In this document: positions 1-9,096 of the stretch, in pieces
Position numbering within the stretch: position 1 is the first letter of the stretch
Layout of the letters: each line of letters opens with the position of its first letter
Assembly: GCA_000155715.1 (NCBI GenBank)
Contig: DS990598.1
Coordinates: forward strand, 379,705 to 443,704
Reading direction: 5' to 3'
Length of the DNA stretch: 64,000 nucleotides
Origin: a gamma proteobacterium HTCC5015
GTDB taxonomy: Bacteria; Pseudomonadota; Gammaproteobacteria; HTCC5015
The notes under the pieces: model-generated
Database searches by the model: none
What the model saw: only the letters and a program-made list of their open reading frames with translations
Told to the model about the DNA's origin: nothing
Made by a program: the position numbers and the translations under genes

Positions 1-682
1 GTCAGCATGGACATGTGGAACCCTACCGGGCAGCGGTCAAGGCTGTGCTGCCCAGGCCCGTATCGAGGTCGATAAGTTCCATGTGGTGCGCATGGCCAAC
101 GATGCCCTAGAGAGAGTGCGCAAGGGCCTCAGAAAGGAGCTGAAGCCGTCCCAGAGCCGGACTCTCAAGGGAGACCGGAAAATCCTGCTGAAACGCGCTC
201 ACGAAGTCTCAGACCGGGAGCGCCTCATCATGGAGACCTGGACAGGTGCGTTCCCGCAACTGCTGGCCGCCTACGAGCACAAGGAGCGCTTCTACGGCAT
301 CTGGGACGCCACCACACGGCTCCAGGCAGAAGCCGCCCTGGACGAGTGGATAGCCACCATCCCGAAGGGCCAAAAGGAAGTCTGGAGCGATCTGGTCAGG
401 GCAGTGGGAAACTGGCGCGAAGAGACCATGACCTACTTCGAGACGGACATGCCCGTCACCAACGCTTACACGGAGTCCATCAACCGACTGGCCAAGGACA
501 AGAACCGTGAAGGGCGCGGTTACTCCTTCGAGGTGATGCGGGCACGAATGCTCTACACCACGAAGCACAAGAAGAAGGCACCGACTGCGAAGGTCTCTCC
601 TTTCTACAAGAAAACCATCGGTTACGGACTGCCGGACTTCGCAGAGGAACTCAACTACGGAGTCGATCTATCAACCATCTGA
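1..682 (+). pseudogene. ISL3-family transposase, 3' part, frameshifted
   Basis: This is the C-terminal part of a DDE transposase of the ISL3 type; the gene begins before the window. Intact frame from about 56 to 682 reads ARIEVDKFHVVRMANDAL, a typical ISL3 core, and continues through the conserved NAYTESINR segment near 450-490 to a TGA stop. The upstream coding continues in other frames: SMDMWNPY switches frame at about 22-24, and the piece reading YRAAVKAVLP switches again at about 51-55. Each switch is explained by loss of one C from a run of Cs. No full protein can be made, so it is probably an inactive copy, unless these are base-calling errors near a contig end. A possible right inverted repeat ends near 740 (CCGTATACCC), before an A-rich stretch. 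Confidence 0.8.
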
Positions 683-750
683 GGGTGGTATCAGATTGAT
701 GGGGTGAAGGTGCCCCATCAACCATTAAATCCGTATACCCAAAAAAACGA

Positions 751-942
751 GTCATTCCCGCGAAGGCGGGAATCCAGCGTCTTTGAGTGAGCGGGGTAGT
801 AAAGCTACTAGGCTCCCACCTGCGCCTCCTCAATGAGGCTCCCTCTCCCCTCAATCCCTCTCCCAGTATGGGAGAGGGGTGAATAATACACTCTGCGATA
901 TCTGTGCATTCGGTCTTCTTTGTGTTCTCTGTGGCTAAACAC
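751..942. repeat. Cluster of three REP-like dispersed repeats
   Basis: Three short repeat types sit side by side. At 754-772 is a palindrome ATTCCCGC-gaa-GGCGGGAAT followed by CCAG, a form widespread in proteobacterial intergenic DNA. At 856-878 CCCTCTCCC pairs with GGGAGAGGG around a five-base loop. At 917-940 is a unit resembling TTTGTGTTCTCTGTGGCTA, which recurs in variant form near 18590, 21341 (inverted) and 30259. No gene is visible between the transposase stop and the terminator at 943. Confidence 0.7.
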
Positions 943-972
943 AAAAAAGCCCGCCGGGATATGGCGGGCTTC
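943..972 (-). terminator. Rho-independent terminator of the aminotransferase gene
   Basis: GCCCGCC (949-955) pairs with GGCGGGC (963-969); on the minus strand the stem is followed by a run of T (complement of 943-948). It lies 26 bases past the aminotransferase stop. Confidence 0.85.
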
Positions 973-997
973 TTGAGCCTAGTTAAAACGGTTTTAA

Positions 998-2182
998 TTA
1001 ACTTAAAGCCGCTTTAATGCGTTTTAAGGCTTCTTTGAGCGCTTCATCGCTGGTAGCGAAGGAGAGGCGCATATGGCCGTCTAGGCCAAAGGCAGAGCCG
1101 GGGACTAGGGCGACTTCGGCGTTTTCTAACAGATAGGAGCTTAAGTCCATGTCCGTTTCCACGCCGTCGATTTTGGCGATAGCGCCTTCAACATTGGGGA
1201 ATAGATAGAAAGTGCCATCGCCGGCGATGCACTCAAAACCGGGAATGTCGTTTAAGCCTTCGAGCACAAAGTCGTGACGGCGCTTAAAGGCGGCGTTCAT
1301 GGTGTCGATGCAGCTCTGGTCGCCATCGAGAGCGGCCTCGGCAGCGCGCTGTGAAATGGATGTGGGATTGGATGTGCTTTGCGACTGCACTTTTTTCATC
1401 GCTTTAATCACATCCTCGGGGCCCGCCGCGTAGCCGATGCGCCAGCCGGTCATGGAGTAGCACTTGGAGACGCCGTTCATGACGATAGTGCGATCGTATA
1501 GGTCGGGGCAGGCCATAACGATGTTGTAAAAGTCGTTGCCCGGCCACATGATTTGCTCGTACATATCGTCGGTGGCGATCAGGATGTCGGGGTATTTTTT
1601 CAATACTTCACCGAGCGCGACGAATTCTTCGCGCGTGTAGGCGGTGCCCGCGGGGTTGGAGGGACTGTTGAGCACAACCACGCGCGTTTTGTCGGTAATC
1701 GCCGCATCGAGTTGTTTCGCGGTGATTTTAAAGCGCTGAGACTGATCGCCTTGCACGATGACGGGAACGCCGTCAGCGAGTTTGACCATGTCGGGGTAAG
1801 ACACCCAGTAGGGTGCGGGAATCACGACTTCGTCACCGGGATTGATAACGGCCTGAGCCATGTTGAAAAAGCTTTGCTTGCCGCCGCAGGAGACGAGAAT
1901 TTGCTCCGCTTTGTACTCCAGCTGATTGTCGCGCTGGAATTTGCCGATGATGGCTTTTTTCAGCCCAGGTGTCCCGTCGACGGGAGTGTATTTGGTGAAG
2001 CCTTCGTCGAGGGCGTCCTTGGCCGCTTGCTTGATGTGGTCGGGGGTGTCGAAATCGGGCTCACCGGCGCCGAGTCCAATCACATCTTTACCCTCGGAAC
2101 GCAGTTGCGCCGCCAGTGCGGTGATTGCCAGCGTGGGCGAGGGTTTTACATTTTGTACGCGATTTGAAAGCTTGATTGCCAC
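998..2182 (-). CDS. Class I PLP-dependent aminotransferase (aspartate-aminotransferase type Ib)
   Basis: This 394-residue cytosolic enzyme moves an amino group between an amino acid, most likely aspartate, and a 2-oxo acid using pyridoxal phosphate. Family marks include GLGAGEPDFDTPDHI near residues 36-50, the cofactor-contacting NSPSNPAG segment near 170, and SKCYSMTGWRIGY near 240, where the lysine forms the Schiff base (alanine is more usual where Cys stands). Length fits AspAT of subgroup Ib. Start is ATG at 2182. The gene is divergent from uvrB and has its own terminator. The substrate (aspartate, prephenate or another amino acid) cannot be settled from sequence. Confidence 0.9.
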   Translation of the reverse strand: MAIKLSNRVQNVKPSPTLAITALAAQLRSEGKDVIGLGAGEPDFDTPDHIKQAAKDALDEGFTKYTPVDGTPGLKKAIIGKFQRDNQLEYKAEQILVSCGGKQSFFNMAQAVINPGDEVVIPAPYWVSYPDMVKLADGVPVIVQGDQSQRFKITAKQLDAAITDKTRVVVLNSPSNPAGTAYTREEFVALGEVLKKYPDILIATDDMYEQIMWPGNDFYNIVMACPDLYDRTIVMNGVSKCYSMTGWRIGYAAGPEDVIKAMKKVQSQSTSNPTSISQRAAEAALDGDQSCIDTMNAAFKRRHDFVLEGLNDIPGFECIAGDGTFYLFPNVEGAIAKIDGVETDMDLSSYLLENAEVALVPGSAFGLDGHMRLSFATSDEALKEALKRIKAALS

Positions 2183-2307
2183 AATTACAATCCTGTTTTA
2201 TCGAAATTAAAAAAGTGCTCGTGCCATTTTGATGGGGCGATTTTGAATCGCACCTAAAATCGGTGAGAGCGACCGCGTATACTACCCGATCTGACACGGG
2301 ATTTCAC

Positions 2308-4341
2308 ATGAAGCAACGCATCGGTAAGCCGTTTAATATTCATAGCCAGTACCAGCCAGCGGGGGATCAGCCCGCGGCGATCCAGAATCTGCGCGCGGGT
2401 TTTGAGTCGGGTTTGCTGCGGCAAACGCTGCTTGGGGTAACGGGCTCGGGCAAGACCTTTACCATGGCCAATTTGGTGCAGGATTTGCAGCGTCCCGCCT
2501 TGATCTTGGCCCACAATAAAACGCTTGCGGCTCAGCTCTATGGCGAGATGAAGGAGTTTTTCCCCGAGAATTCCGTCGAGTACTTTGTCTCATATTACGA
2601 CTACTACCAGCCCGAAGCCTATGTGCCGTCCTCGGACACTTTTATCGAGAAAGACGCCAATGTAAACGAACACATTGAGCAAATGCGTTTGTCGGCCACC
2701 AAGGCGTTGATGGAACGGCGGGATGTCGTGATTGTCGCCACCGTTTCGGCGATTTACGGCCTAGGCGATCCCAACTCCTATATGACCATGATGCTGCACC
2801 TCGTGGTGGGCGATATGATCAATCAGCGCGATATACTGCGCCGTTTGGCCGAGCTGCAGTACACGCGCAACGATATGGAGCTGCGCCGCGCCACCTACCG
2901 CGTGCGCGGTGAGGTGATCGATGTGCATCCGGCGGAGTCCGAGCGCGAGGCCGTGCGCATTGAATTGTTTGACGACGAAGTCGAGAACTTAAGTATTTTT
3001 GACCCGTTGACTGGCGAGGTACTGCGTAAGCTCCAGCGCGTGACAGTGTATCCCAAGACCCACTATGTCACGCCGCGTGACACCCTCGTGGAAATGATCG
3101 ACAAGGTCAAAGCCGAGCTTAAAGAGCGGTTAGAACATCTGCGCAGCGTGGATAAATTGGTAGAAGCACAGCGCCTTGAACAGCGCACCATGTATGACAT
3201 GGAGATGATTCAAGAGCTGGGTTACTGCAACGGCATTGAAAACTACTCGCGCTATCTATCGGGGCGAAACCCCGGCGAACCACCACCCTGTTTACTGGAT
3301 TACCTGCCCGACGACGCCTTAATGATTATCGACGAGAGCCATGTCACGGTGTCTCAGGTGGGGGCGATGTACAAAGGCGATCGCTCGCGCAAAGAGACAC
3401 TGGTGGAGTACGGTTTCCGATTGCCGTCGGCTTTGGATAATCGGCCGCTGCGTTTTGATGAATTTGAAAACACCATTGGTCAAACGCTGTTTGTATCGGC
3501 AACGCCAGGCCCCTATGAGGAGGAGCACGCCGATGCGGTGGTCGAGCAGGTGGTTCGTCCCACGGGGTTGGTCGACCCCGAGTTGGAGGTTCGCCCCGTT
3601 GCGACACAGGTCGACGATTTGCTCTCGGAAATTCACAAGCGGGCGGCGGTCGACGAGCGCGTCTTACTGACGACATTGACCAAGCGCATGGCCGAGGACT
3701 TAACCGATTATTTGATGGAGCACGGGGTAAAGGTGCGCTATCTGCACTCGGATATCGACACGGTGGAGCGCGTGGAGATCATACGCGATCTGCGTTTAGG
3801 AGAGTTTGATGTGTTGGTCGGCATCAACTTACTGCGGGAGGGGCTGGACATGCCCGAGGTGTCGCTGGTTGCCATTCTCGATGCCGATAAAGAGGGTTTT
3901 TTACGCTCCGAGCGCTCTTTGATTCAAACCATCGGTCGCGCGGCTCGCCATGTGAATGGCCGCGCTATTTTGTACGCCGACAAAATCACGGGCTCCATGC
4001 AGCGAGCTATGGATGAAACCGAGCGCCGCCGCGATAAACAAATGGCCTTTAATCGCGAACACGGCATCGAGCCGAAAACGGTGAAGCGCTCGGTGGAAGA
4101 TATACTCGATGCGGGCTACACTCCTGGCAAGCCGGGCAGTGATCGCAAGAAGGTGGCGGAGCAGGGCGAGGATTACTCGGGTCTGTCACCTGCTCAAGCG
4201 AGTAAAGAGATCGAAAAACTGGAAAAACGGATGTTTGAGCACGCCCGCAATTTAGAATTTGAAGAAGCGGCTCAACTGCGTGATCAAATGGACACTCTGC
4301 GCAAGCAGGCCCTCGATTTGCCAAAAAATCTTGAAGTTTGA
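2308..4341 (+). CDS. uvrB: Excinuclease ABC subunit B
   Basis: UvrB is the damage-verifying DNA helicase-like subunit of nucleotide excision repair; it is loaded by UvrA and recruits UvrC. The 677-residue protein has a Walker A motif GVTGSGKT at residues 43-50, the beta-hairpin region [21 protein letters not shown] near 95-115, the helicase DESH box near 340, helicase motif VI-like QTIGRAARH near 540, and a C-terminal UVR domain that binds UvrC. An upstream in-frame start at 2263 would add 15 residues that are not family-like, so ATG 2308 is preferred. A TATACT -10-like hexamer sits at 2278-2283. I could not make out a convincing LexA box. Confidence 0.97.
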   Translation: MKQRIGKPFNIHSQYQPAGDQPAAIQNLRAGFESGLLRQTLLGVTGSGKTFTMANLVQDLQRPALILAHNKTLAAQLYGEMKEFFPENSVEYFVSYYDYYQPEAYVPSSDTFIEKDANVNEHIEQMRLSATKALMERRDVVIVATVSAIYGLGDPNSYMTMMLHLVVGDMINQRDILRRLAELQYTRNDMELRRATYRVRGEVIDVHPAESEREAVRIELFDDEVENLSIFDPLTGEVLRKLQRVTVYPKTHYVTPRDTLVEMIDKVKAELKERLEHLRSVDKLVEAQRLEQRTMYDMEMIQELGYCNGIENYSRYLSGRNPGEPPPCLLDYLPDDALMIIDESHVTVSQVGAMYKGDRSRKETLVEYGFRLPSALDNRPLRFDEFENTIGQTLFVSATPGPYEEEHADAVVEQVVRPTGLVDPELEVRPVATQVDDLLSEIHKRAAVDERVLLTTLTKRMAEDLTDYLMEHGVKVRYLHSDIDTVERVEIIRDLRLGEFDVLVGINLLREGLDMPEVSLVAILDADKEGFLRSERSLIQTIGRAARHVNGRAILYADKITGSMQRAMDETERRRDKQMAFNREHGIEPKTVKRSVEDILDAGYTPGKPGSDRKKVAEQGEDYSGLSPAQASKEIEKLEKRMFEHARNLEFEEAAQLRDQMDTLRKQALDLPKNLEV

Positions 4342-4446
4342 ATTCAATGGCGCCGAAGGGCGACGTGAGGGCGCGTTTTTGGCCAATACCCCGTCAAGGC
4401 TGTGATACTTTTCAGGAACGGCCAAGATTATAAAAAGGTGGTTACT

Positions 4447-6060
4447 GTGTCTCAGCCAGAATTTGATTACATTATTGTCGGTGCGGGCTCGTCGGGCTGC
4501 GTACTGGCCGCTCGTTTAAGTGAAGATCCCGCTATTCGAGTCTGCCTATTGGAGTCGGGTGGAAAAGACAGCAGTGTTTTGATCCATGCGCCCGCGGGTG
4601 TGGTAGCTATGGTGCCTACCAAAATGAACAACTGGGCCTACGAGACAACGCCCCAGCCCGGATTAAATGGTCGCCGTGGTTTTCAGCCGCGAGGCAAAGT
4701 GTTGGGTGGGAGCTCCTCTATCAATGCCATGCTGTATGTGCGTGGCCACCGCTGGGATTACGACCACTGGGCAGCGCTAGGTAATAGCGGTTGGTCCTAT
4801 GAAGAGGTTTTGCCCTACTTTAAAAAATCCGAGTGCAACGAAGCTATCCAAGACGAGTACCACGGTGTGGATGGCCCGCTGCATGTGTCCGACCCCACCG
4901 ATGCCAGCGACTTGAACCAACGCTTTATTAAAGCCTGTGAAAACCATGGAGTGCCCGAGATCCGCGACTGCAATGGCGCCGATCAAGAAGGCGCTTTCAT
5001 GTACCAGCGCACGGTGAAAAATGGCGAGCGTCACAGTAGTGCCAAGGGCTATCTAACGCCCAATCTCGATCGCCCCAATCTGACTGTCATCACTCATGCA
5101 CACAGTGAGAAGGTGTTGTTTGAAGGTAAGCGAGCGGTGGGAGTCCAGTTTCAACAAAAAGGCCAGTCGCAACAAATTCGAGCAAAACGAGAAGTCATTC
5201 TCAGTGCTGGTGCTTTCGGCTCTCCCCAGTTGCTGATGCTGTCTGGCGTAGGGGCTTCCGAGGAATTGTCGCGCCATCACATCGACGTGGTGCAGGATTT
5301 GCCCGGTGTGGGGAAAAACCTACAAGATCATATCGACTATGTGCAAACTTACCGAGTGTCGAGTAAAGCGCAGAGTTTCGGCCTCTCTCTGCGCGGCAGC
5401 TTGAAGATGATGAAAGCCATATGGCAATGGAAAAAGCGCCGTCGTGGCTTAATTACGAGCACCTTCGCTGAGTCGGGCGCCTTTTTTAAATCCACGCCGG
5501 ATAAAGCCATCCCCGATGTTCAATTGGTCTTTGTCGTCGGCATTGTAGACGACCACGCGCGAAAAACGCACTGGGGCCACGGCTATAGTTGCCACATCAC
5601 ATTGCTGCGGCCTAAAAGCTGTGGTGAGGTGGCGCTAGCCAGCGCCGACCCCCGAGAGCCGCCACTTATCAATCCCGCTTTTTTGCAGGAAAAAGAAGAC
5701 ATTGAAACGTTGTTAAACGGCGCTAAAACCATGCAGTCTATTTTGGAGGACAGCGCCTTTGACGATGTCAGAAAGGAAATGCTCTATTATGTCGAAAAGA
5801 ATGATAGAAAGGGTATGGAAGCCGACATAAGGAGCCGCGCCGATACTCAGTATCATCCAGTGGGTAGCTGCCGCATGGGGCCTGACAGCGATCCTCTCGC
5901 CGTTGTTTCGCCCGATTTAAAAGTGAAAGGCGTCGAGGGGCTCAGAGTTGTCGACGCCTCTATCATGCCGACTTTGATCGGCGGTAACACCAATGCGCCC
6001 GCAATTATGATTGCGGAAAAAGCCGCAGATATGATTCGAAACGCGCACAAGCAATCATGA
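4447..6060 (+). CDS. GMC-family FAD-dependent alcohol/choline dehydrogenase
   Basis: This is a flavin dehydrogenase of the glucose-methanol-choline family, about 537 residues. The FAD-binding GAGSSG is at residues 12-17, followed by the ADP-contacting acidic residue in LLESGG, the family signature [14 protein letters not shown] near 95-110, the second signature [15 protein letters not shown] near 260, and the C-terminal HPVGSCRMG and [19 protein letters not shown] segments that hold the catalytic histidine and FAD contacts. GTG 4447 is chosen because AAAAAGGTGG just upstream can act as ribosome-binding site; GTG 4402 is also open. It is followed after 14 bases by a zinc alcohol dehydrogenase, suggesting joint alcohol/aldehyde metabolism. 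The substrate is unknown; BetA-like and AlkJ-like roles are both possible. Confidence 0.88.
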   Translation: MSQPEFDYIIVGAGSSGCVLAARLSEDPAIRVCLLESGGKDSSVLIHAPAGVVAMVPTKMNNWAYETTPQPGLNGRRGFQPRGKVLGGSSSINAMLYVRGHRWDYDHWAALGNSGWSYEEVLPYFKKSECNEAIQDEYHGVDGPLHVSDPTDASDLNQRFIKACENHGVPEIRDCNGADQEGAFMYQRTVKNGERHSSAKGYLTPNLDRPNLTVITHAHSEKVLFEGKRAVGVQFQQKGQSQQIRAKREVILSAGAFGSPQLLMLSGVGASEELSRHHIDVVQDLPGVGKNLQDHIDYVQTYRVSSKAQSFGLSLRGSLKMMKAIWQWKKRRRGLITSTFAESGAFFKSTPDKAIPDVQLVFVVGIVDDHARKTHWGHGYSCHITLLRPKSCGEVALASADPREPPLINPAFLQEKEDIETLLNGAKTMQSILEDSAFDDVRKEMLYYVEKNDRKGMEADIRSRADTQYHPVGSCRMGPDSDPLAVVSPDLKVKGVEGLRVVDASIMPTLIGGNTNAPAIMIAEKAADMIRNAHKQS

Positions 6061-6074
6061 ATTGATGGAGTCAC

Positions 6075-7097
6075 ATGTCGCAAAATAGCATCAAAGCTTG
6101 GGCCGCCGCGTCGGCGGGCGATGAGTTAAAACCCTTTGAATACGATCCGGGGCCCTTGGCGCCAGAGCAGGTCGAGATCGAAGTGACGCACTGCGGTTTG
6201 TGTCACTCGGATTTATCCATGCTCGATAATGAATGGGGCGTTTCTCAATACCCGCTGGTGCCTGGTCACGAGGCGGTGGGGCGCGTGGTGGCCCTGGGGG
6301 ATGCCGCCCAAGATAAAGGCTTGTCGATTGGGCAGGCCGTGGGCGTCGGTTGGCTGAGTGGCAGTTGCATGCACTGTAACTCCTGCTTGTCGGGCGACCA
6401 CAACTTGTGTGCTGACAACGAGGTAACGATCGCTGGCCGCTATGGTGGCTTTGCCGATCGCCTGCGCGCCCACTGGGCGTGGGCGATTCCGCTGCCCGAG
6501 TCACTGGATATGGCCAGTGCAGGGCCGCTTTTTTGTGGCGGTGTGACTGTCTTTAACCCCATTGTCGAGTTGGATATTAAGCCAACGGATAGAGTGGGCG
6601 TGGTCGGTATCGGGGGGCTTGGCCATCTGGCGTTACAGTTTCTCAATGCTTGGGGCTGTGACGTTACAGCGTTTACCTCTTCCGAGGCCAAACGCGAGGA
6701 GGCAATGTCGCTGGGGGCGCACCACGTAGTGACCAGTACGGACAAAGCGTCTTTGAAGGCCGTGCGGGAATCATTGGATTTTATTTTAGTGACAGCCAAT
6801 GCCTCTCTGGATTGGCGGCAATTTATCAATGCCCTAGGTCCTAAAGGCAAACTGCACTTTGTCGGCGCGGTACTCGAACCCATCCCCGTTTCGGTGTTTG
6901 ATTTGTTGGGCAAGCAACGCAGCGTCTCGGCCTCTCCAGTAGGGTCGCCGGCTCGCTTGCGCCAAATGCTCGACTTCTGCGCGCGCCACGGTATTGAAGC
7001 CCAAGTGGAGCCGTTTCCCATGTCGCAAGTGAATCGGGCGGTGGCGCATTTGAAATCGGGCAAAGCGCGCTACCGCGTGGTGCTAGAAAACACCTGA
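6075..7097 (+). CDS. Zinc-dependent NAD(P) alcohol dehydrogenase (Ahr/YahK-like)
   Basis: A 340-residue medium-chain dehydrogenase/reductase resembling E. coli Ahr (YjgB) aldehyde reductase. Catalytic zinc ligands are seen in HCGLCHSDL (Cys and His near residues 40-45) and GHEAVG near 64-69; the structural zinc cluster is the Cys-rich stretch from CMHCNSC to NLC near 95-110. The nucleotide-binding GIGGLGHLA motif lies near residues 180-188. It probably interconverts alcohols and aldehydes using NADPH. It is 14 bases after the GMC dehydrogenase gene and very likely co-transcribed with it. Confidence 0.9.
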   Translation: MSQNSIKAWAAASAGDELKPFEYDPGPLAPEQVEIEVTHCGLCHSDLSMLDNEWGVSQYPLVPGHEAVGRVVALGDAAQDKGLSIGQAVGVGWLSGSCMHCNSCLSGDHNLCADNEVTIAGRYGGFADRLRAHWAWAIPLPESLDMASAGPLFCGGVTVFNPIVELDIKPTDRVGVVGIGGLGHLALQFLNAWGCDVTAFTSSEAKREEAMSLGAHHVVTSTDKASLKAVRESLDFILVTANASLDWRQFINALGPKGKLHFVGAVLEPIPVSVFDLLGKQRSVSASPVGSPARLRQMLDFCARHGIEAQVEPFPMSQVNRAVAHLKSGKARYRVVLENT

Positions 7098-7167
7098 TGT
7101 TTATCAAATATATAGATGGGTAATGCGTTCGCCGTGAACTCATCTGTGCTTTTGTGGTCTTTTTCCT

Positions 7168-7941
7168 ATGAACTCTATGCCTAAAAAATCTTTTGTACTG
7201 ATTCTGTTGGCTTCCTTGAGCGCCCTCTCTGCGTGCGACAGTGGCGGTGGCTCTGGGGAATCGTCAGATAGCGACAGTCGCCGAGTGGTGAAAATGACCG
7301 CCACCAACACCACAGCGGGCGGCGTCGACGTGTTTACTTTCGAGTACGATGACGCGGGCAACCTTAAAGCCTTTACGCCTCCGCCTAATGCGGGCTCTGA
7401 GTATTTGAAGGAGTCTTATCAGTATTCGTCCAATCAAACGCTGCAATCAGGTCGCGAACTCAATGCGTCAGGCCAAGCGGTGTCCAGTATTCGCTACCGC
7501 TTTAATCCTGTTGATCTTGTCAATGTTATCGCCTACCAAGCCGAGGGGGAAAGCTACGAGCATCTTCGTATAGATTACGAGTACAACAGTACGGGGAGAG
7601 TGTCTCAGGAGCGCCAGTCGAATTTTACCCTGCTCGCCTCGGGTCAAGTTCAAAAGTCCAGCGAAACAACGCTAGCGTATAGCTACGACACCTATGGCCG
7701 TATTGAAACGGTATCGGAATTGGATAATACCAAGCCCGAGGGCGAGCGAGAGACGAAAGTGCGGTCTTATCAATACCCTCAATCGAGTTTCGCGCCCAAT
7801 AAAATGCTTGAATACGATGCCAGTGAAGCGGTTGTGGCCGAATACCGGCTGGCGTTCGAATACGAAGAGGCTCGCTGTAATGTCGATGGTGTGCAGCTTC
7901 CGCAAAAACCACAGTGGCGCTTTGTATGCTTGGAGAACTGA
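7168..7941 (+). CDS. Hypothetical lipoprotein
   Basis: A 257-residue protein with a lipoprotein signal: a short basic N-terminus (MPKKS), a hydrophobic stretch, and the lipobox LSAC at residues 20-23, followed by a Gly/Ser/Asp-rich linker. The rest has repeated tyrosine-rich strands such as FEYDDAGNLKAF and LAYSYDTYGRIETV, which resemble YD/RHS-type repeats in spacing, though too few and too divergent to assign the family. It should sit in the outer membrane or periplasm. Function is not recognised. It is a single gene between an alcohol dehydrogenase and tRNA-Val. Confidence 0.75.
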   Translation: MNSMPKKSFVLILLASLSALSACDSGGGSGESSDSDSRRVVKMTATNTTAGGVDVFTFEYDDAGNLKAFTPPPNAGSEYLKESYQYSSNQTLQSGRELNASGQAVSSIRYRFNPVDLVNVIAYQAEGESYEHLRIDYEYNSTGRVSQERQSNFTLLASGQVQKSSETTLAYSYDTYGRIETVSELDNTKPEGERETKVRSYQYPQSSFAPNKMLEYDASEAVVAEYRLAFEYEEARCNVDGVQLPQKPQWRFVCLEN

Positions 7942-7949
7942 CATATCTC

Positions 7950-7978
7950 TTGTCAGAAGCCATGAAAGGGGCTAATAT
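7950..7978 (+). promoter_or_regulatory. Sigma-70 promoter of tRNA-Val
   Basis: TTGTCA at 7950-7955 and TAATAT at 7973-7978 are separated by 17 bases; transcription would begin near 7985, a few bases before the tRNA. Confidence 0.65.
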
Positions 7979-7992
7979 CCGCGCCCTAATTA

Positions 7993-8069
7993 AGTCGCGT
8001 AGCTCAGCTGGTTAGAGCACTACCTTGACATGGTAGGGGTCGGTGGTTCGAGTCCACTCGCGACTACCA
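7993..8069 (+). tRNA. tRNA-Val (anticodon GAC)
   Basis: A 77-base cloverleaf with encoded CCA. The acceptor stem is AGTCGCG/CGCGACT, the anticodon stem CTACC/GGTAG closes the loop TTGACAT, giving anticodon GAC (valine codons GUC and GUU). The T-arm has TTCGAGT. A terminator follows at once. Confidence 0.96.
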
Positions 8070-8076
8070 AGTTTAA

Positions 8077-8107
8077 AAGCCCGTCGGAAATCCGACGGGC
8101 TTTTTTT
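8077..8107 (+). terminator. Terminator after tRNA-Val
   Basis: AGCCCGTCGGA pairs with TCCGACGGGCT around a two-base loop and is followed by a T run. It begins 8 bases past the tRNA CCA end. Confidence 0.88.
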
Positions 8108-8238
8108 GTTGCGCGCAGTATCGATATCGCGCATTTGGGTCGGCGTGTGAATGATGGACAGATTGCTTCGCTGCACTCGCAATGGCGAATTGGCGCTCGC
8201 AAAATGGGTTTGCGGCGATGTGCATTTGTGCGCGGTTT

Positions 8239-8958
8239 TTAACGGGGAAATAACTGTCCAATCAGCGTGGGGATGGCGGTTTCTACAGTAAGAATGCGTT
8301 GTCCCATATTGACGGCTTGAAAACCGATGGACTCGAGTTTTTCGATTTCATAGGGGATGAAGCCACCCTCGGGGCCGATGGCTAACGTGCTCGCTTGAGC
8401 GCCGAGGTTCATAGGGCAGGGGGCGTTGCCCTTGGGGTGGGCGACCAGTTTGACGCTTTCTTTTGCTAGCGCGCCGAGTTCGTCTTCCACAAAGGGTTTA
8501 AAGCGTTTTCTTTGGCTGATTGTTGGCATGATCGTGTCGACAGCTTGCTCCAGCCCCAATTGTAAACTGTGCTCGATACTGGCCGATTCAAGTAGCGGGC
8601 TTTGCCAATAGCTTTTTTCGACGCGCCACGTGTTGATCAGGATGATGTGTTTGGCGCCAAGGCTGCTGAGGTTTTGCAGCGTACGGCGCAGCACCTTGGG
8701 CCGGGGCAAAGCCAGTATCAGCGTCAGTGGAAGAGCGGGCGGCGGTGGCGTGTCGAGGGCGTAGCTGAGTTCGACGCTGTGACTTTGAAGGTCTTCGACA
8801 ATGGCCGAGCCGATTGAGCCATTGATGACGCCCAGTTTTAAGCGATCGCCTACTTGGGCGCGATGCACTTTTGTTATGTGCTCAAATCGGCGGTCGCTGA
8901 GTCGAATGCGTTGTGGCGATACGGCGTGCTCGCGCTCAGAGAGCAGAATTAAATTCAT
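8239..8958 (-). CDS. rsmE: 16S rRNA (uracil-1498-N3)-methyltransferase
   Basis: RsmE methylates N3 of U1498 in 16S rRNA within the 30S subunit. The 239-residue protein shows an N-terminal PUA-like part (RRFEHITKVHRAQVGDRLKLGV) and a C-terminal SPOUT-fold methyltransferase with a trefoil knot: LALPRPKVLRRTLQNLSSLG near 90-110, AIGPEGGF near 195, and the terminal MGQRILTVETA. Start ATG at 8958 is chosen because the much longer open frame running to 9975 is only the opposite strand of thrS. The gene is divergent from thrS. Confidence 0.93.
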   Translation of the reverse strand: MNLILLSEREHAVSPQRIRLSDRRFEHITKVHRAQVGDRLKLGVINGSIGSAIVEDLQSHSVELSYALDTPPPPALPLTLILALPRPKVLRRTLQNLSSLGAKHIILINTWRVEKSYWQSPLLESASIEHSLQLGLEQAVDTIMPTISQRKRFKPFVEDELGALAKESVKLVAHPKGNAPCPMNLGAQASTLAIGPEGGFIPYEIEKLESIGFQAVNMGQRILTVETAIPTLIGQLFPR

Positions 8959-9096
8959 GGTATTGGGCGTTTTATCGTGTTGTGAGTGGCTGTATAATCG
9001 CCGCTTTGCTCGGCGGCGGCTCGTGTGGTTCGGCGCTGGTTCGACATCATAAACCATGTGGCCTTTGGTAGGGGTCACCACTGGAAGGAGAAAACA

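Noticed and set aside
1553-2167. 204-codon plus-strand frame opposite the aminotransferase
   Set aside because: Shadow frame of a well-conserved minus-strand gene; no domain and no ribosome-binding site.
2183-2307. LexA (SOS) box ahead of uvrB
   Set aside because: No CTGT-N8-ACAG type site could be made out; only a TATACT -10-like hexamer.
6440-7063. 207-codon minus-strand frame opposite the zinc alcohol dehydrogenase
   Set aside because: Shadow frame; the plus-strand gene is complete and well conserved.
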